Shown: positions 1 through 7,770 of the stretch, one piece after another
How the letters are laid out: each line of letters starts with the position of its first letter
Numbering within the stretch: the first letter of the stretch is position 1
Assembly (NCBI GenBank): GCA_009693865.1
Contig: SHWL01000004.1
Span: 1-64,000 of the forward strand
DNA: 64,000 bases
Source: Acetobacteraceae bacterium
Lineage (GTDB): Bacteria; Pseudomonadota; Alphaproteobacteria; Acetobacterales; Acetobacteraceae
Direction of reading: 5' to 3'
Made by a program: the position numbers and the translations under genes
Notes under the pieces: model-generated
The model's database searches: none
The model's input: the letters and a program-made list of their open reading frames with translations, nothing else
What the model was told of the DNA's origin: nothing

Positions 1-77
1 CGGGTCACCTGCTGGCGCTGTTCCGAGGTCAGGCTCCGGACCACTTCCAGCCACGCTTCGAATGCTTTGTTGTCCAT
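1..77 (-). CDS. Transposase N-terminus (IS1595-like), cut by window edge
   Basis: The first 25 codons are visible, starting MDNKAFEAWLEVVRSLTSEQ. A short helical start ending in an LT-x-EQR pattern is typical of the region just before the zinc ribbon in IS1595-family transposases. No catalytic residue is in the window, so the identification is provisional. The ATG at 75-77 lies inside the putative insertion sequence, about 35 bases from its terminal repeat. It would read away from the disrupted SIR2 partner gene. Confidence 0.4.
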   Translation of the reverse strand, partial: MDNKAFEAWLEVVRSLTSEQRQQVT

Positions 78-125
78 GGGTGTCGACCGCCGTTCCCAAG
101 CCGCCATTCGCGGTTAACACTTCCC
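1..125 (-). mobile_element. Left-border end of an IS1595-like insertion sequence
   Basis: Read on the minus strand, a motif GGGAAGTGTTAACCG at about 125-111 looks like the terminal inverted repeat of an IS1595-family element, followed 30-40 bases later by an ORF start. The adjacent outside 8 bases (126-133, AATAAATA) are AT-rich, as the 8-bp targets of this family usually are. The stop codon of the neighbouring 471-codon ORF lies inside this putative repeat. The rest of the element is outside the window, so neither the second end nor the target duplication can be checked. The family assignment rests on the repeat and on the N-terminal style of the ORF. Confidence 0.45.
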
Positions 126-1529
126 AATAAATAACGCAATGAGAGCCAATTTCTTCGATTCCGCGACGAGCTCACTATCGGGGACACCGGTAAGTTTTTC
201 TGCACCACCGTCAACGGCACCCGAACTGCTTTCGTGCCATACATGGAAACCGGCTTGCTCCGCTGGACGGAGCCTCCAAGTTGGCCAGCGCGTGCGGATT
301 TCGTTCAAAAGGTCAGAGGCGGACCCACCAATGGCAAGCCCGTCCCGCTCCATCTCAGCGAGAATGTCGAAGCGGCTCCGATCAATGGTTTGGTCAATCT
401 CAACGCCTTCGCGGAACCAGTCTCGCGGCGGGCCCTCGCAAAGCCGGCGCAGAATCGCTCGCTGCTTTTCTACAGCGAAATCTGGCCACCGTGTCCTAAT
501 GAGCCGGAATACCTCGACACTAGAGCTCGTGAGAAATAGCTCGCCTCTCGGCAATTCGATCAGCATGTCCGCAGCAACGTCGGAGCTAACAACCGGATCT
601 GCGCAAGCGAAGAGTACAAGCCGCCGCATCAAACGGAAATCAATGTGGCACCAGCGTCGAAGCAACGGGAGTGCCAATTGTGGCGACTTCCTTGCGAGCC
701 GCAGCCAAAGCTCGGCCATCACTCGCACAATCGCATGAAAACCGGAGCGATAGGTGTTTTGAACGTGGTGCGCAACAGACGGAACGTCGTGGTCTGTCGT
801 CCCGTTTCCCTTATTCCCTTCGACGCCAACATCGGCCGCATCGGCGAGGGCCGCTTCCAGTGCCGAGGTTAGCTTCGCAAGCAGACTGAGGTCCGTCTCC
901 GCGGTTGCATTTTTCGACCAGGCTTGCAGAAATTCAACGGTCGAGACGCCGTCCTGGACTTCGAAGTCAATCGACATGAGGTCCCAAGGGCGTTCATGCG
1001 GCGCGCGGACTGTGTCGTAGAAGGAAATGCGCTTACCCAACTTGAGTTTCGGTCGGAGAGTTTGGGCGATACGTTCGAGCAAGGCCGCAGAATGATCACC
1101 ACGTAAGACTAGCGGTTCGAGCTCAAACCAGTCATCCCGTAAAAGTCTCGTCTGGGCCTCTCTTATATGTCGAATGATGAGCTGCCAGCATTTCGCCAGG
1201 ACTGGCGGGAGATTTTCTACCTCTCGATTAAGTCGAAATTCAAGGAAGTTCGCTGTTTCAGGAGAGAAGAAACCGATGTTTGCAACAACATCTCTTACAG
1301 CGTCCTCGTCTGAGAAATTGCGCTCGATCCAGCCAATGATCTGGTTATCGCCTTGGATCAGCTTCATCTCCGAAAGCACGGGAAGCCATGCTAACGAGGG
1401 GTTGATTGTAGCAAGTGTGGCAGCGAGGTCTCCCTCCGACAAGAACAGTCGCAACTGCTCCCGCTCGAAGTCTGAAGCGTCGGTTGGGGTCTTCTTACGT
1501 TCAGTTTTCGGGTCTTGTTGATCGGTCAT
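114..1529 (-). pseudogene. SIR2-associated helical protein, 3' end probably cut off by an IS
   Basis: A 471-codon ORF begins inside the stop of the SIR2-domain gene (ATGA overlap, 1526-1529), so the two are translationally coupled. I do not recognise a named family. The protein looks mostly helical, with many leucine, arginine and tryptophan residues and WxR repeats such as IRTRWPDFAV and IRTRWPTWRL, and it has no signal peptide or membrane segment. Its last residues (IGKC) and the TAA stop fall inside the terminal repeat of the IS1595-like element, so the original protein was probably longer. A large helical partner or C-terminal region is common beside SIR2 NADases in anti-phage systems. 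A role in sensing or regulation is inference. Confidence 0.6.
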
Positions 1530-2506
1530 GGCTCACTTCTGCCACTTGCATTGCCGGTTAATATGGCCTGAATGCGCGCTTTCCGATAGCCAGCCGGATC
1601 CATTGCATATCGCGCCCACTCGGTTAGCGTGCCGTAAATCGCGTCGTAATCCAAAAACTCGATTGGTTTGATCCCTTTAGCCTTCCAGAGGGAGGCGGAA
1701 TCGATTGTGACTTTCTCGATGGCGTAAATGTCCTTCAGGTCTCGGAAGCGATCGCGGTCGGCATCAAGCGTTTCCAAGAGCAGACGCATCGCCGCGTCCT
1801 CCGCCGCGTACCCCACCAGTACGAGCGTACCCAAACGCATGCGATCTTCGACGTATTGAGATGCCCACCCATCACGTAAATAGGCATCGCCAAAATCCGC
1901 ACTTGTCAGAACCAAGTCGCTCGGCGGCAGTTCAAGTGCTATGTCGGCGATTCTTCCATGAAGATGCAGAACGCCGAAATCACGATCGGCACCTGGTTTC
2001 GGAATGGATTTGCCAGCATGACTCGGGACGCCAACGAGGCCGCCCGCAGCCGCTGCGCGCTCGAAAAGCGTGTCGAAATTTGTCGTTAGCAATCTCGGAC
2101 GGCCCTCGGCATCGCGGGAAAGCTGGAGGAGAGCGAGATGGTCAGGCAGCGCGCAGGAAGGTGCTGCGAGAAGATCAGAGACGGCGTTGCGGACCCGTGA
2201 CGCCGTCCTGGGTAAGCGCGTCCGCTTTTCTAGAGAACGAAGCGCCCGGTCAAATTCGCGGGCGGCCATTGCTTTTCGTTCGGCAGGTTCGTCACCCCAC
2301 GATTCACCGAGGTAATCATAGACTCGTTCGGTAAGTGACTCGAACGAAGGTAAGCCGATGCGGAACGATACCCCGGCGCCGCAGAGAAATGTCACACTTC
2401 CGTCGACCACGGCGCGGATGAGGTCATCCGGAATATCTGCGCCTTTTTCCAGAAATCTCACTGGCCTCCTCCGGGCGGCCCTGTTGTACTTCGGGGACAG
2501 GCCCAT
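1526..2506 (-). CDS. SIR2-domain protein, predicted NAD+ hydrolase of a defence module
   Basis: A SIR2-fold protein of about 326 residues. Visible motifs are the nucleotide-binding GAGVS (residues 43-47), TTNFD (141-145), which carries the conserved Asn, and HLHG (181-184), which carries the catalytic His. These residues suggest an active enzyme. The sequence resembles the SIR2 domains of prokaryotic anti-phage effectors that destroy NAD+ (for example Thoeris ThsA, DSR proteins and SIR2-HerA) more than the protein deacylase sirtuins, because no zinc-binding Cys quartet is seen. I chose the ATG at 2506; the ORF track extends 11 codons upstream to a TTG. The downstream partner overlaps by 4 bases. 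Confidence 0.75.
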   Translation of the reverse strand: MGLSPKYNRAARRRPVRFLEKGADIPDDLIRAVVDGSVTFLCGAGVSFRIGLPSFESLTERVYDYLGESWGDEPAERKAMAAREFDRALRSLEKRTRLPRTASRVRNAVSDLLAAPSCALPDHLALLQLSRDAEGRPRLLTTNFDTLFERAAAAGGLVGVPSHAGKSIPKPGADRDFGVLHLHGRIADIALELPPSDLVLTSADFGDAYLRDGWASQYVEDRMRLGTLVLVGYAAEDAAMRLLLETLDADRDRFRDLKDIYAIEKVTIDSASLWKAKGIKPIEFLDYDAIYGTLTEWARYAMDPAGYRKARIQAILTGNASGRSEP

Positions 2507-2547
2507 CGTCTGTGTAGTGGGGACCTTCCCAAAACGCAATCATATCG

Positions 2548-2892
2548 ATGCGCTGCTTGGGCGATGATCGGCGCGTCCCGCTACGTGCGCTCAAGTGCAC
2601 ACAAACTGACCCGCACCGCACCCGGCCTCAGGTCGTCACCTCACGCGTTACTGCGGGCTTTTCAGATGTTCGGTATGGTGCCTATGGAGGGCCGTCTTCA
2701 CCTGATCGACGGGCCATCGAGGAATACGCGGCAGACCCAATGGCTCACGCGAACAACGTGGCAAAACCGGTGGGATCGTCGTCCAGCAGGATGCGGGCCG
2801 GCGACTACCGTGTGATTCTTGCCGAAACCGAGGCCGACCTGCTGGTCGTTCGAGTTGGGCCGCGCGGGGGCATTTATGGCGAAGGGACGTAA
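2548..2892 (+). pseudogene. RelE/ParE-family toxin, N-terminal region probably frameshifted
   Basis: The last 60 or so codons match the end of RelE/ParE toxins: an IEEYAADP helix, then MRAGDYRVILAETEADLLVVRVGPR, which corresponds to the usual R-x-G-D-x-R-V-I beta strands. The upstream part in this frame (QTDPHRTRPQVV) does not look like the usual N-terminus. A more convincing start (ALLRAFQM, as in ALKALRRM) lies in another frame just upstream, so a frameshift near 2690 is likely. The Xre-type antitoxin begins 3 bases after the stop. The coordinates are those of the open frame, not of a proven gene. Confidence 0.5.
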
Positions 2893-2895
2893 ACC

Positions 2896-3288
2896 ATGAC
2901 CATCCAGACCACGATCTCGCCCGACGGACAGCGTCTGGTGACGATGACCACTGAAGAATACCAGGATCTGATCGACGCACGCGACGCCGAGGCCGCCATG
3001 CGAGCCGTCGCGGCCGGCACACTGCAAACGCTGTCCGGCGACGACGTCGACGCCTACCTTGCGGCCGCCACATCGCTGGCTTTTTGGCGCAGGCATCGCG
3101 GGTTCACGCAAGCGGACATGGCCCGGGAGATCGGTGTCTCTCAACCCTATCTGGCCCAGTTGGAAAACGGCCAAAGAGTAGGCTCGGTTTCAGTTTATCA
3201 ACGGCTGGCCAGGCGGTTGGGTTTAAGCGTGGACGAGTTGCTGCCCGATCAGCCGCCCATGAAGGCAACGCCTTCGCAACCGCGTTGA
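2896..3288 (+). CDS. Xre-family antitoxin of a RelE-type toxin-antitoxin pair
   Basis: A 130-residue protein. Residues 1-60 form a charged N-terminal part (TTEEYQDLIDARDAE) like that of HTH antitoxins that bind their toxin. Residues about 62-118 form a cro/C1-type helix-turn-helix (WRRHRGFTQADMAREIGVSQPYLAQLENGQR). It begins 3 bases after the RelE-like ORF, the toxin-first order common in HigBA/RelE-Xre pairs. It probably neutralises the toxin and represses its own operon. If the upstream toxin is dead, this is an orphan antitoxin. Confidence 0.8.
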   Translation: MTIQTTISPDGQRLVTMTTEEYQDLIDARDAEAAMRAVAAGTLQTLSGDDVDAYLAAATSLAFWRRHRGFTQADMAREIGVSQPYLAQLENGQRVGSVSVYQRLARRLGLSVDELLPDQPPMKATPSQPR

Positions 3289-3479
3289 TCCGGCGCCCGA
3301 CACCTCCGCACACGGCCGACCCGCCGATCGTGTGAAAGCACGACCAAAGATCAACAGATTGGACGGGTTCAGGCGCCGCGGATTCTGATCCCACGACGGG
3401 CACGGCGGCCACCCAGCCATTCCGCCACCTCTCGCACCGTGCCAGGCTGCCTCCCTCACAACCCGAAAGTCCCTCCCGA

Positions 3480-4313
3480 ATGGATATCTCCGGCAAAACC
3501 GCCATCGTCACCGGCGCCGCGTCCGGCATTGGTCTCGGCATCGCGACCGCCCTCGCGGAGGCCGGCGCCAACGTGGTCATGGCCGACATCCAGAAGGATC
3601 TGGTCGAGCAAGCCGCCCATGGCCTATCCGGCACCAACAAGCGCGTCATGCCGGTGCGGATCGATGTGACCCAGGAACAATCCGTCCTCGACGCCCTGGC
3701 GGAGGCCGAGCGCAACTTCGGCAAACTTCATATCGCCTGCAACAACGCGGGCGTCCCGATGCACGGCACCAAACTGATCGACGTGCCGCCCGCCGACTGG
3801 GAATTCGTCATGGGTGTCAACATCTGGGGCATCATCCACGGCATCCGCCACTTCGTCCCCGCCATTCTCAAACACGGCGAGGAAGGGCACATCGTCAACA
3901 CCGCCTCGGTCGCCGGCTTCCAGAACCGCCGCGGCACCAATCAGGGGCCGTATTCCATGAGCAAATACGCCGCCCTTTCGCTGTCCGAGGCGCTGGAGCA
4001 GGAGTTGGAAGGCACCAACGTCGGCGTCTCGGTGCTATGCCCAGGACCGATCGCGACAAACATCGCGCGGGGGGCCAGGAACCGGCCGGACCACATGGGC
4101 GGGCCCCAGGTCAAAGCCAATGACGAGGCGATGCTGGCCGAGCGCCTCGCCACCATGGGTCTGGACCCGAAGAAGGTAGGGGAGCGCGTGGTCGACGCGA
4201 TCCGCACCAAGACCTTCTACGCCTTCGTCAGCGCCGTGCCCGCCGCGGTGATCAAGGCGCGCCACCGCCGCATCGAGGAAGCTCTCAACAGCCCGTGGGT
4301 CACCCATTACTGA
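3480..4313 (+). CDS. Short-chain dehydrogenase/reductase (classical SDR)
   Basis: A 277-residue Rossmann-fold oxidoreductase. The cofactor motif TGAASGIG is near residues 12-19, NNAG near 88-91, a catalytic Ser is in NTASVAG, and the YSMSK motif (Tyr-x-x-x-Lys) is near residue 160. The Asp at the end of beta-2 (MADIQ) favours NAD(H). The substrate cannot be told from sequence. It is followed on the same strand by an amidohydrolase and a second, atypical SDR, so the three may act in one catabolic pathway. No strong ribosome binding site precedes this ATG. Confidence 0.85.
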   Translation: MDISGKTAIVTGAASGIGLGIATALAEAGANVVMADIQKDLVEQAAHGLSGTNKRVMPVRIDVTQEQSVLDALAEAERNFGKLHIACNNAGVPMHGTKLIDVPPADWEFVMGVNIWGIIHGIRHFVPAILKHGEEGHIVNTASVAGFQNRRGTNQGPYSMSKYAALSLSEALEQELEGTNVGVSVLCPGPIATNIARGARNRPDHMGGPQVKANDEAMLAERLATMGLDPKKVGERVVDAIRTKTFYAFVSAVPAAVIKARHRRIEEALNSPWVTHY

Positions 4314-4428
4314 CTGCCGCCTCGACGCCCAGGCGGCCGCACCTGACAACCAGTGGCAATACCGCTAGTCTCGGGACCGAGCGTCCGGGCACTCGACCCG
4401 GTGCGAACGAATAAACGGAGAGGATGCG

Positions 4429-5256
4429 ATGCGGATCGTCGACGCCCAAATTCACACCTGGGGAACCGGCTTACCGAGTAACCTCTCGCATTGGCAGGTC
4501 ACGCACTTTACCCCCGAGGAAGCCATCGCCCTGATGGACGCGGGCGGCGTCGAGGCCGCCGTCATTCATCCGCCAGGCTGGGATCCGAATTCCACCGAAA
4601 TGGCGTTCAAGGCGGTGCGGGACTACCCGGGACGGTTCGCGATCATGGGCGCGCTGCCGCTCGACCGGCCGGAGTCGCGCGGACTGATCGCGGGTTGGAG
4701 AAAGCAACCGGGCATGCTTGGCCTGCGGTATGGGTTTCTGCACGATCCCATGCGCACGTGGCTGGCCGATGGCACGCTCGACTGGCTTTGGGCCGAGGCT
4801 GAAAAGGCCGGTGTTCCCATCGCCATGCTGGCGACCGACTCACTGACGGACATCGTCCGCATAGCCCAACGCCACCCCGCCCTTCGCCTCACCGTCGATC
4901 ACCTGGGCGGCCGCGGCGGCCTGACGACGTTGAAAGACGCCGCTGCCATGACCCACATCCCGGACCTTCTGGCGCTTGCGAAATTCCCCAATGTCGGCGT
5001 CAAAGCGACCGGCGCCCCAGGCTATTCCGCCGAGCCCTACCCGTTCCCGAAAATGCAGACGTATCTGCGGCAGATTTTCGACGCCTTCGGCCCAAACCGC
5101 GTATTCTGGGGCACTGATATTTCGAAAATGCCGTGTTCCTGGGGCCTGTGCGTCAAAATGTTCACCGAGGAACTGCCGTGGCTCAGCGAACAGGACAAGA
5201 GCCTCGTCATGGGCGATGCGCTGTGCGCCTGGTGGGGCTGGGACCGCGCTGCCTGA
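4429..5256 (+). CDS. Amidohydrolase-family metal-dependent hydrolase (amidohydrolase 2)
   Basis: A 275-residue TIM-barrel protein of the amidohydrolase-2 superfamily, whose members hydrolyse lactones and amides or decarboxylate aromatic acids. Visible elements are an N-terminal DAQIHTW (a variant of the D-x-H-x-H metal site), VDHLGG in the middle and the C-terminal FWGTDISKMP, whose Asp is a usual metal ligand. A good ribosome binding site (GGAGAGG) sits 7 bases before the ATG. The first metal motif has Gln in place of the first conserved position, so metal use may differ from the family norm. Its neighbours are two SDR genes. Confidence 0.8.
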   Translation: MRIVDAQIHTWGTGLPSNLSHWQVTHFTPEEAIALMDAGGVEAAVIHPPGWDPNSTEMAFKAVRDYPGRFAIMGALPLDRPESRGLIAGWRKQPGMLGLRYGFLHDPMRTWLADGTLDWLWAEAEKAGVPIAMLATDSLTDIVRIAQRHPALRLTVDHLGGRGGLTTLKDAAAMTHIPDLLALAKFPNVGVKATGAPGYSAEPYPFPKMQTYLRQIFDAFGPNRVFWGTDISKMPCSWGLCVKMFTEELPWLSEQDKSLVMGDALCAWWGWDRAA

Positions 5257-5301
5257 CATGATTTCCCCGAACGCGACGAACCTCAAAGGAAACCTTTCCA
5301 A

Positions 5302-6162
5302 ATGAGCCAAACTCACAATACGAATACCAAAGGTAAGCCGGTCGCCGTGGTCGTCGGCGCGACCTCCAAGTGGCAATCGGACGGGCGCAATACGTTGCTG
5401 GCGCACGGCAAGACGCTGGACGACAGCAATCTGCCGGTCGGTGCGCGTTGGGGTGTCGGCGGCGCCGTCGCCCAGAAGTTCGCGAAAGAGGGTTTCTTCG
5501 TCGTGCTGACAACCCGCGCCACGGCCAACGCGACGCCATTGGCGGAGGCCATCCGGCAACAGGGCGGTGACTGCTCGATCGTCGAGCTGGATCTTGTCTC
5601 GCAAGACTCCATCGCCGCGGCGTTCGCCACGATCCGTCGTGACGCCGGCGATCCGGAGGTTCTGGTCTACAACGCGGGATATCTGGAAGGCCGCGATCTG
5701 CCGCCGGAGAAAGAGTTGCTTGAACACATCACGGTGGAGATGCTCGATACCGCGATGCACATCGCCAGCCGCGGGCCGTTTCTCGTCGCCAAGGAAGTGT
5801 TGCCCGCCATGCGGAAGAAAGGCGAAGGATCGTTCTTCTTCTCCAATAACTCAAGTTCGCTGCGCGGCAAGAAGCGCATGACCGGACAGTCGCTCTACTA
5901 CCCCAGAGTCATGATGCGCACGCTGGCACAGGTGCTGACCGAGGAATACTCCGAGCACGGCGTGCACGTGGCCAACGTGGTGATCGACGGCACCATCGAC
6001 TCGCCTGGAACAAGGGCGATGCCAAGGTCCCAGAACCGGCCCGATCTCATCATCAATCCGGTCAAGATCGCCGAGGCGTTTTACTACCTGCACACCCAGG
6101 ACCGCTCGTGCTGGACGCACGAGCTGCAACTGACGCCATTTTCGACCAAGCCGAGTTTTTGA
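5302..6162 (+). CDS. Atypical SDR-fold protein with insertion near the cofactor loop
   Basis: A 286-residue protein with an SDR fold: VVVGATS at residues 15-21, LVYNAGYLEG near 115 and SFFFSNNSSSLRG near 168. Two things are unusual. About 25 extra residues (KWQSDGRNTLLAHGKTLDDS) sit between the first beta strand and the glycine-rich turn, which reads RWGVGGAVAQKF. The expected Tyr-x-x-x-Lys is replaced by YYPRVMMR, with no Lys at the right spacing. The C-terminus (DGTIDSPG) still follows the SDR pattern. It may be a divergent reductase or a binding protein. It is the third gene of a same-strand set. Confidence 0.7.
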   Translation: MSQTHNTNTKGKPVAVVVGATSKWQSDGRNTLLAHGKTLDDSNLPVGARWGVGGAVAQKFAKEGFFVVLTTRATANATPLAEAIRQQGGDCSIVELDLVSQDSIAAAFATIRRDAGDPEVLVYNAGYLEGRDLPPEKELLEHITVEMLDTAMHIASRGPFLVAKEVLPAMRKKGEGSFFFSNNSSSLRGKKRMTGQSLYYPRVMMRTLAQVLTEEYSEHGVHVANVVIDGTIDSPGTRAMPRSQNRPDLIINPVKIAEAFYYLHTQDRSCWTHELQLTPFSTKPSF

Positions 6163-6286
6163 GGGGACCCACTGGCCTCCTTGACTTCTCAGGTAATCGG
6201 CTTCGTCCTGACCCCTGACGAAACATCCTGCCCGGGACCGCGAATAATACCAGCGCGCTTAAAGATTGACTCTCGGTTCGCCCCCC

Positions 6287-6400
6287 ATCGTCATGGCCCG
6301 GCTTGTCCGCATAGGCATCAGGATAAGTGCCGGCTGGAGACGGACATTCTCTTTTCACCGTCATGGCCCGGCTCGTCCGGGCCACCGGCCGTGGCTACCG
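6287..6400 (+). repeat. REP-like palindromic repeats (two copies)
   Basis: Two copies of a motif beginning CGTCATGGCCCGG lie at about 6288 and 6358. The second has the inverted arm CCGGGCCA a few bases later, so it can form a hairpin. The same head motif recurs at about 18465, 34558, 47970 and, inverted, 53610. This copy sits in the 250-base gap between the SDR gene and the group II intron relic, which otherwise holds no gene. Confidence 0.65.
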
Positions 6401-6417
6401 GTTCGAGGGTGGCGCCG

Positions 6418-6751
6418 TTTCGTGCGCGCCAAAAGTCTGAAAGCCTTCAAGGACAAGGTAAGAGCACGGACGATCCGAAGCCGGGGCGATAGCCTTTCCC
6501 GGATCATTGAGGATATCAACCCGATGTCGCGGGGGTGGTTTGAGTACTTCAAACACGCCAGGCCGCGCTTGTTCCGGAGACTCGACGGCCTCATCCGGCG
6601 GCGGCTGCGCGCCATTCCGCGTAAGCAGGAGAAGCGTCCCGGCATGGGCCGGAGCATGGCCGATCACACACGATGGACCAATGCTTTCTTCGCGGCCCCG
6701 GGCCTGTTCACCTTACAGGCAGCCCATCGAACCGCGAGACACTCCCGATGA
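6418..6751 (+). pseudogene. 3' remnant of a group II intron maturase/reverse transcriptase (LtrA-like)
   Basis: About 110 codons encode only the C-terminal maturase and DNA-binding end of a group II intron-encoded protein. KSLKAFKDKVR, RGWFEYFKHA and RRRLRAIPRKQEKRPG are characteristic, and the reading frame ends normally at 6751. The reverse transcriptase domains, including YADD, are absent. Upstream the homology stops at a REP-like repeat. This is therefore a 5'-truncated relic that cannot move by itself. Confidence 0.85.
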
Positions 6752-6768
6752 GGAAACCAGCGACTGGA

Positions 6769-6835
6769 GAGCCGTGTGCGTGAGAACCGCAAGCACGGTT
6801 CGGAGGGCGGGGAGGGAAACCTTCCCGACCCCTAT
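6769..6835 (+). ncRNA. Group II intron domains V and VI (3' end of intron RNA)
   Basis: Just after the maturase stop, GAGCCGTGTGCG paired with CGCAAGCACGGTTC (6769-6801) is a classic domain V hairpin with the catalytic AGC at its base. It is followed by a GGGGAGGGAA/TTCCCGACCCC stem (domain VI) with an unpaired A eight bases before the end, as expected for the branch point. The intron probably ends at CCCTAT (about 6835), which has the usual 3' AY. With the 5' domains missing it cannot splice. Confidence 0.8.
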
Positions 6836-7102
6836 CGGGGAAATAGGAGGCCATCTTGAAGCGGTAATATTTTGGCGTTGCCGTAGTTCCGGCCAAAGGC
6901 ATCTCATGCGCCACCTGACCGCCATGCGGCGGAACCTTGAATGGCATGCCGCGCATGAAGTTCGCGAGGTGCCCCGGTTCGACAACCCCGCGTGGATCGG
7001 GCAGTCTTCGAAATAGATTTGCACCCAGGCGGTAAAGACCGGATCGATGCCATTGAACGATATCCCCGGCGCCGGGCGCGCCGCGTCAGGATCGAGGACG
7101 AA
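6836..7102. other. Flank of the intron relic; possible frameshifted minus-strand gene remnant
   Basis: No intact gene is visible. On the minus strand two adjoining frames could join into one protein-like stretch (GISFNGIDPVFTAWVQIYFED in one, then FMRGMPFKVPPHGGQVAHEM in the next), which would end at the intron boundary. I do not recognise the family. If real, it is a gene fragment broken by a frameshift and by the intron. It could also be chance coding-like bias in high-GC DNA. Confidence 0.25.
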
Positions 7103-7630
7103 TTGACCGCACATCCGATCGATCTGGAAACCATCAACACGCTTGGCGCCGACGCGTTCACCGCGCATCTCGGCCGGATCTTCGAGCATTCTTCCTGGAT
7201 CGCGCGTGCCGCGTTCGCCGCGCGGCCGTTCGTTTCGGTCGCGGCGCTGCACGCGACCATGGTTTCGGTTGTGACGAACGCCGGACCGGAGCGTCAACTC
7301 GCGTTGTTGCGCGCGCATCCCGAACTGGCGCGCCCAGTGGCGCTGACCGCATCATCGGCGGCGGAGCAGGGCGGGATGGGACTGGACCGTCTGGCGGGCG
7401 AGGAGGCGGCGGCTTTCGATGAACGCAATGCCGCCTATCGTGCGCGATTCGGCTTTCCGTTCATCATCGCGGTGAGGGGCCAGTGCGATCGGTCCGCCAT
7501 CCTCGCCGCGATGACCGCGCGGCTCGGACATTCGCCGGAGCAGGAGATGGCCGCCGCGCTTGCCGAAGTCGCCAAAATCGCGCGGTTCCGTCTGGACGAT
7601 CTGATCGGGTCGAGAACCAATTCCGCCTGA
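7103..7630 (+). CDS. uraD: OHCU decarboxylase (uric acid degradation)
   Basis: A protein of about 175 residues matching 2-oxo-4-hydroxy-4-carboxy-5-ureidoimidazoline decarboxylase, which makes S-allantoin after urate oxidation. Typical pieces are FTAHLGRIFEHSSWIA near the N-terminus, the AHPELA block with the catalytic His, and FGFPFIIAVRGQ with ILAAMTARLGH toward the end. The start is uncertain: a TTG at 7103 preceded by GAGGA fits the family start, whereas the ORF track extends 37 codons further into poorly conserved sequence. The convergent hydantoinase-like gene may also serve ureide breakdown. No urate oxidase is visible here. Confidence 0.85.
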   Translation: MTAHPIDLETINTLGADAFTAHLGRIFEHSSWIARAAFAARPFVSVAALHATMVSVVTNAGPERQLALLRAHPELARPVALTASSAAEQGGMGLDRLAGEEAAAFDERNAAYRARFGFPFIIAVRGQCDRSAILAAMTARLGHSPEQEMAAALAEVAKIARFRLDDLIGSRTNSA

Positions 7631-7770
7631 CCATCATGGAATCCGGTCCCGATCGGGCCACGTGCCGGAAGGACAGCGCACGACCGCGACCGTTGGCCTT
7701 CCGTACCGTTGTATTGACGCAAACCCCGGTGGTGACGTCCGTCTCCGCGCACCCCACGCTCCTGGGCCGC

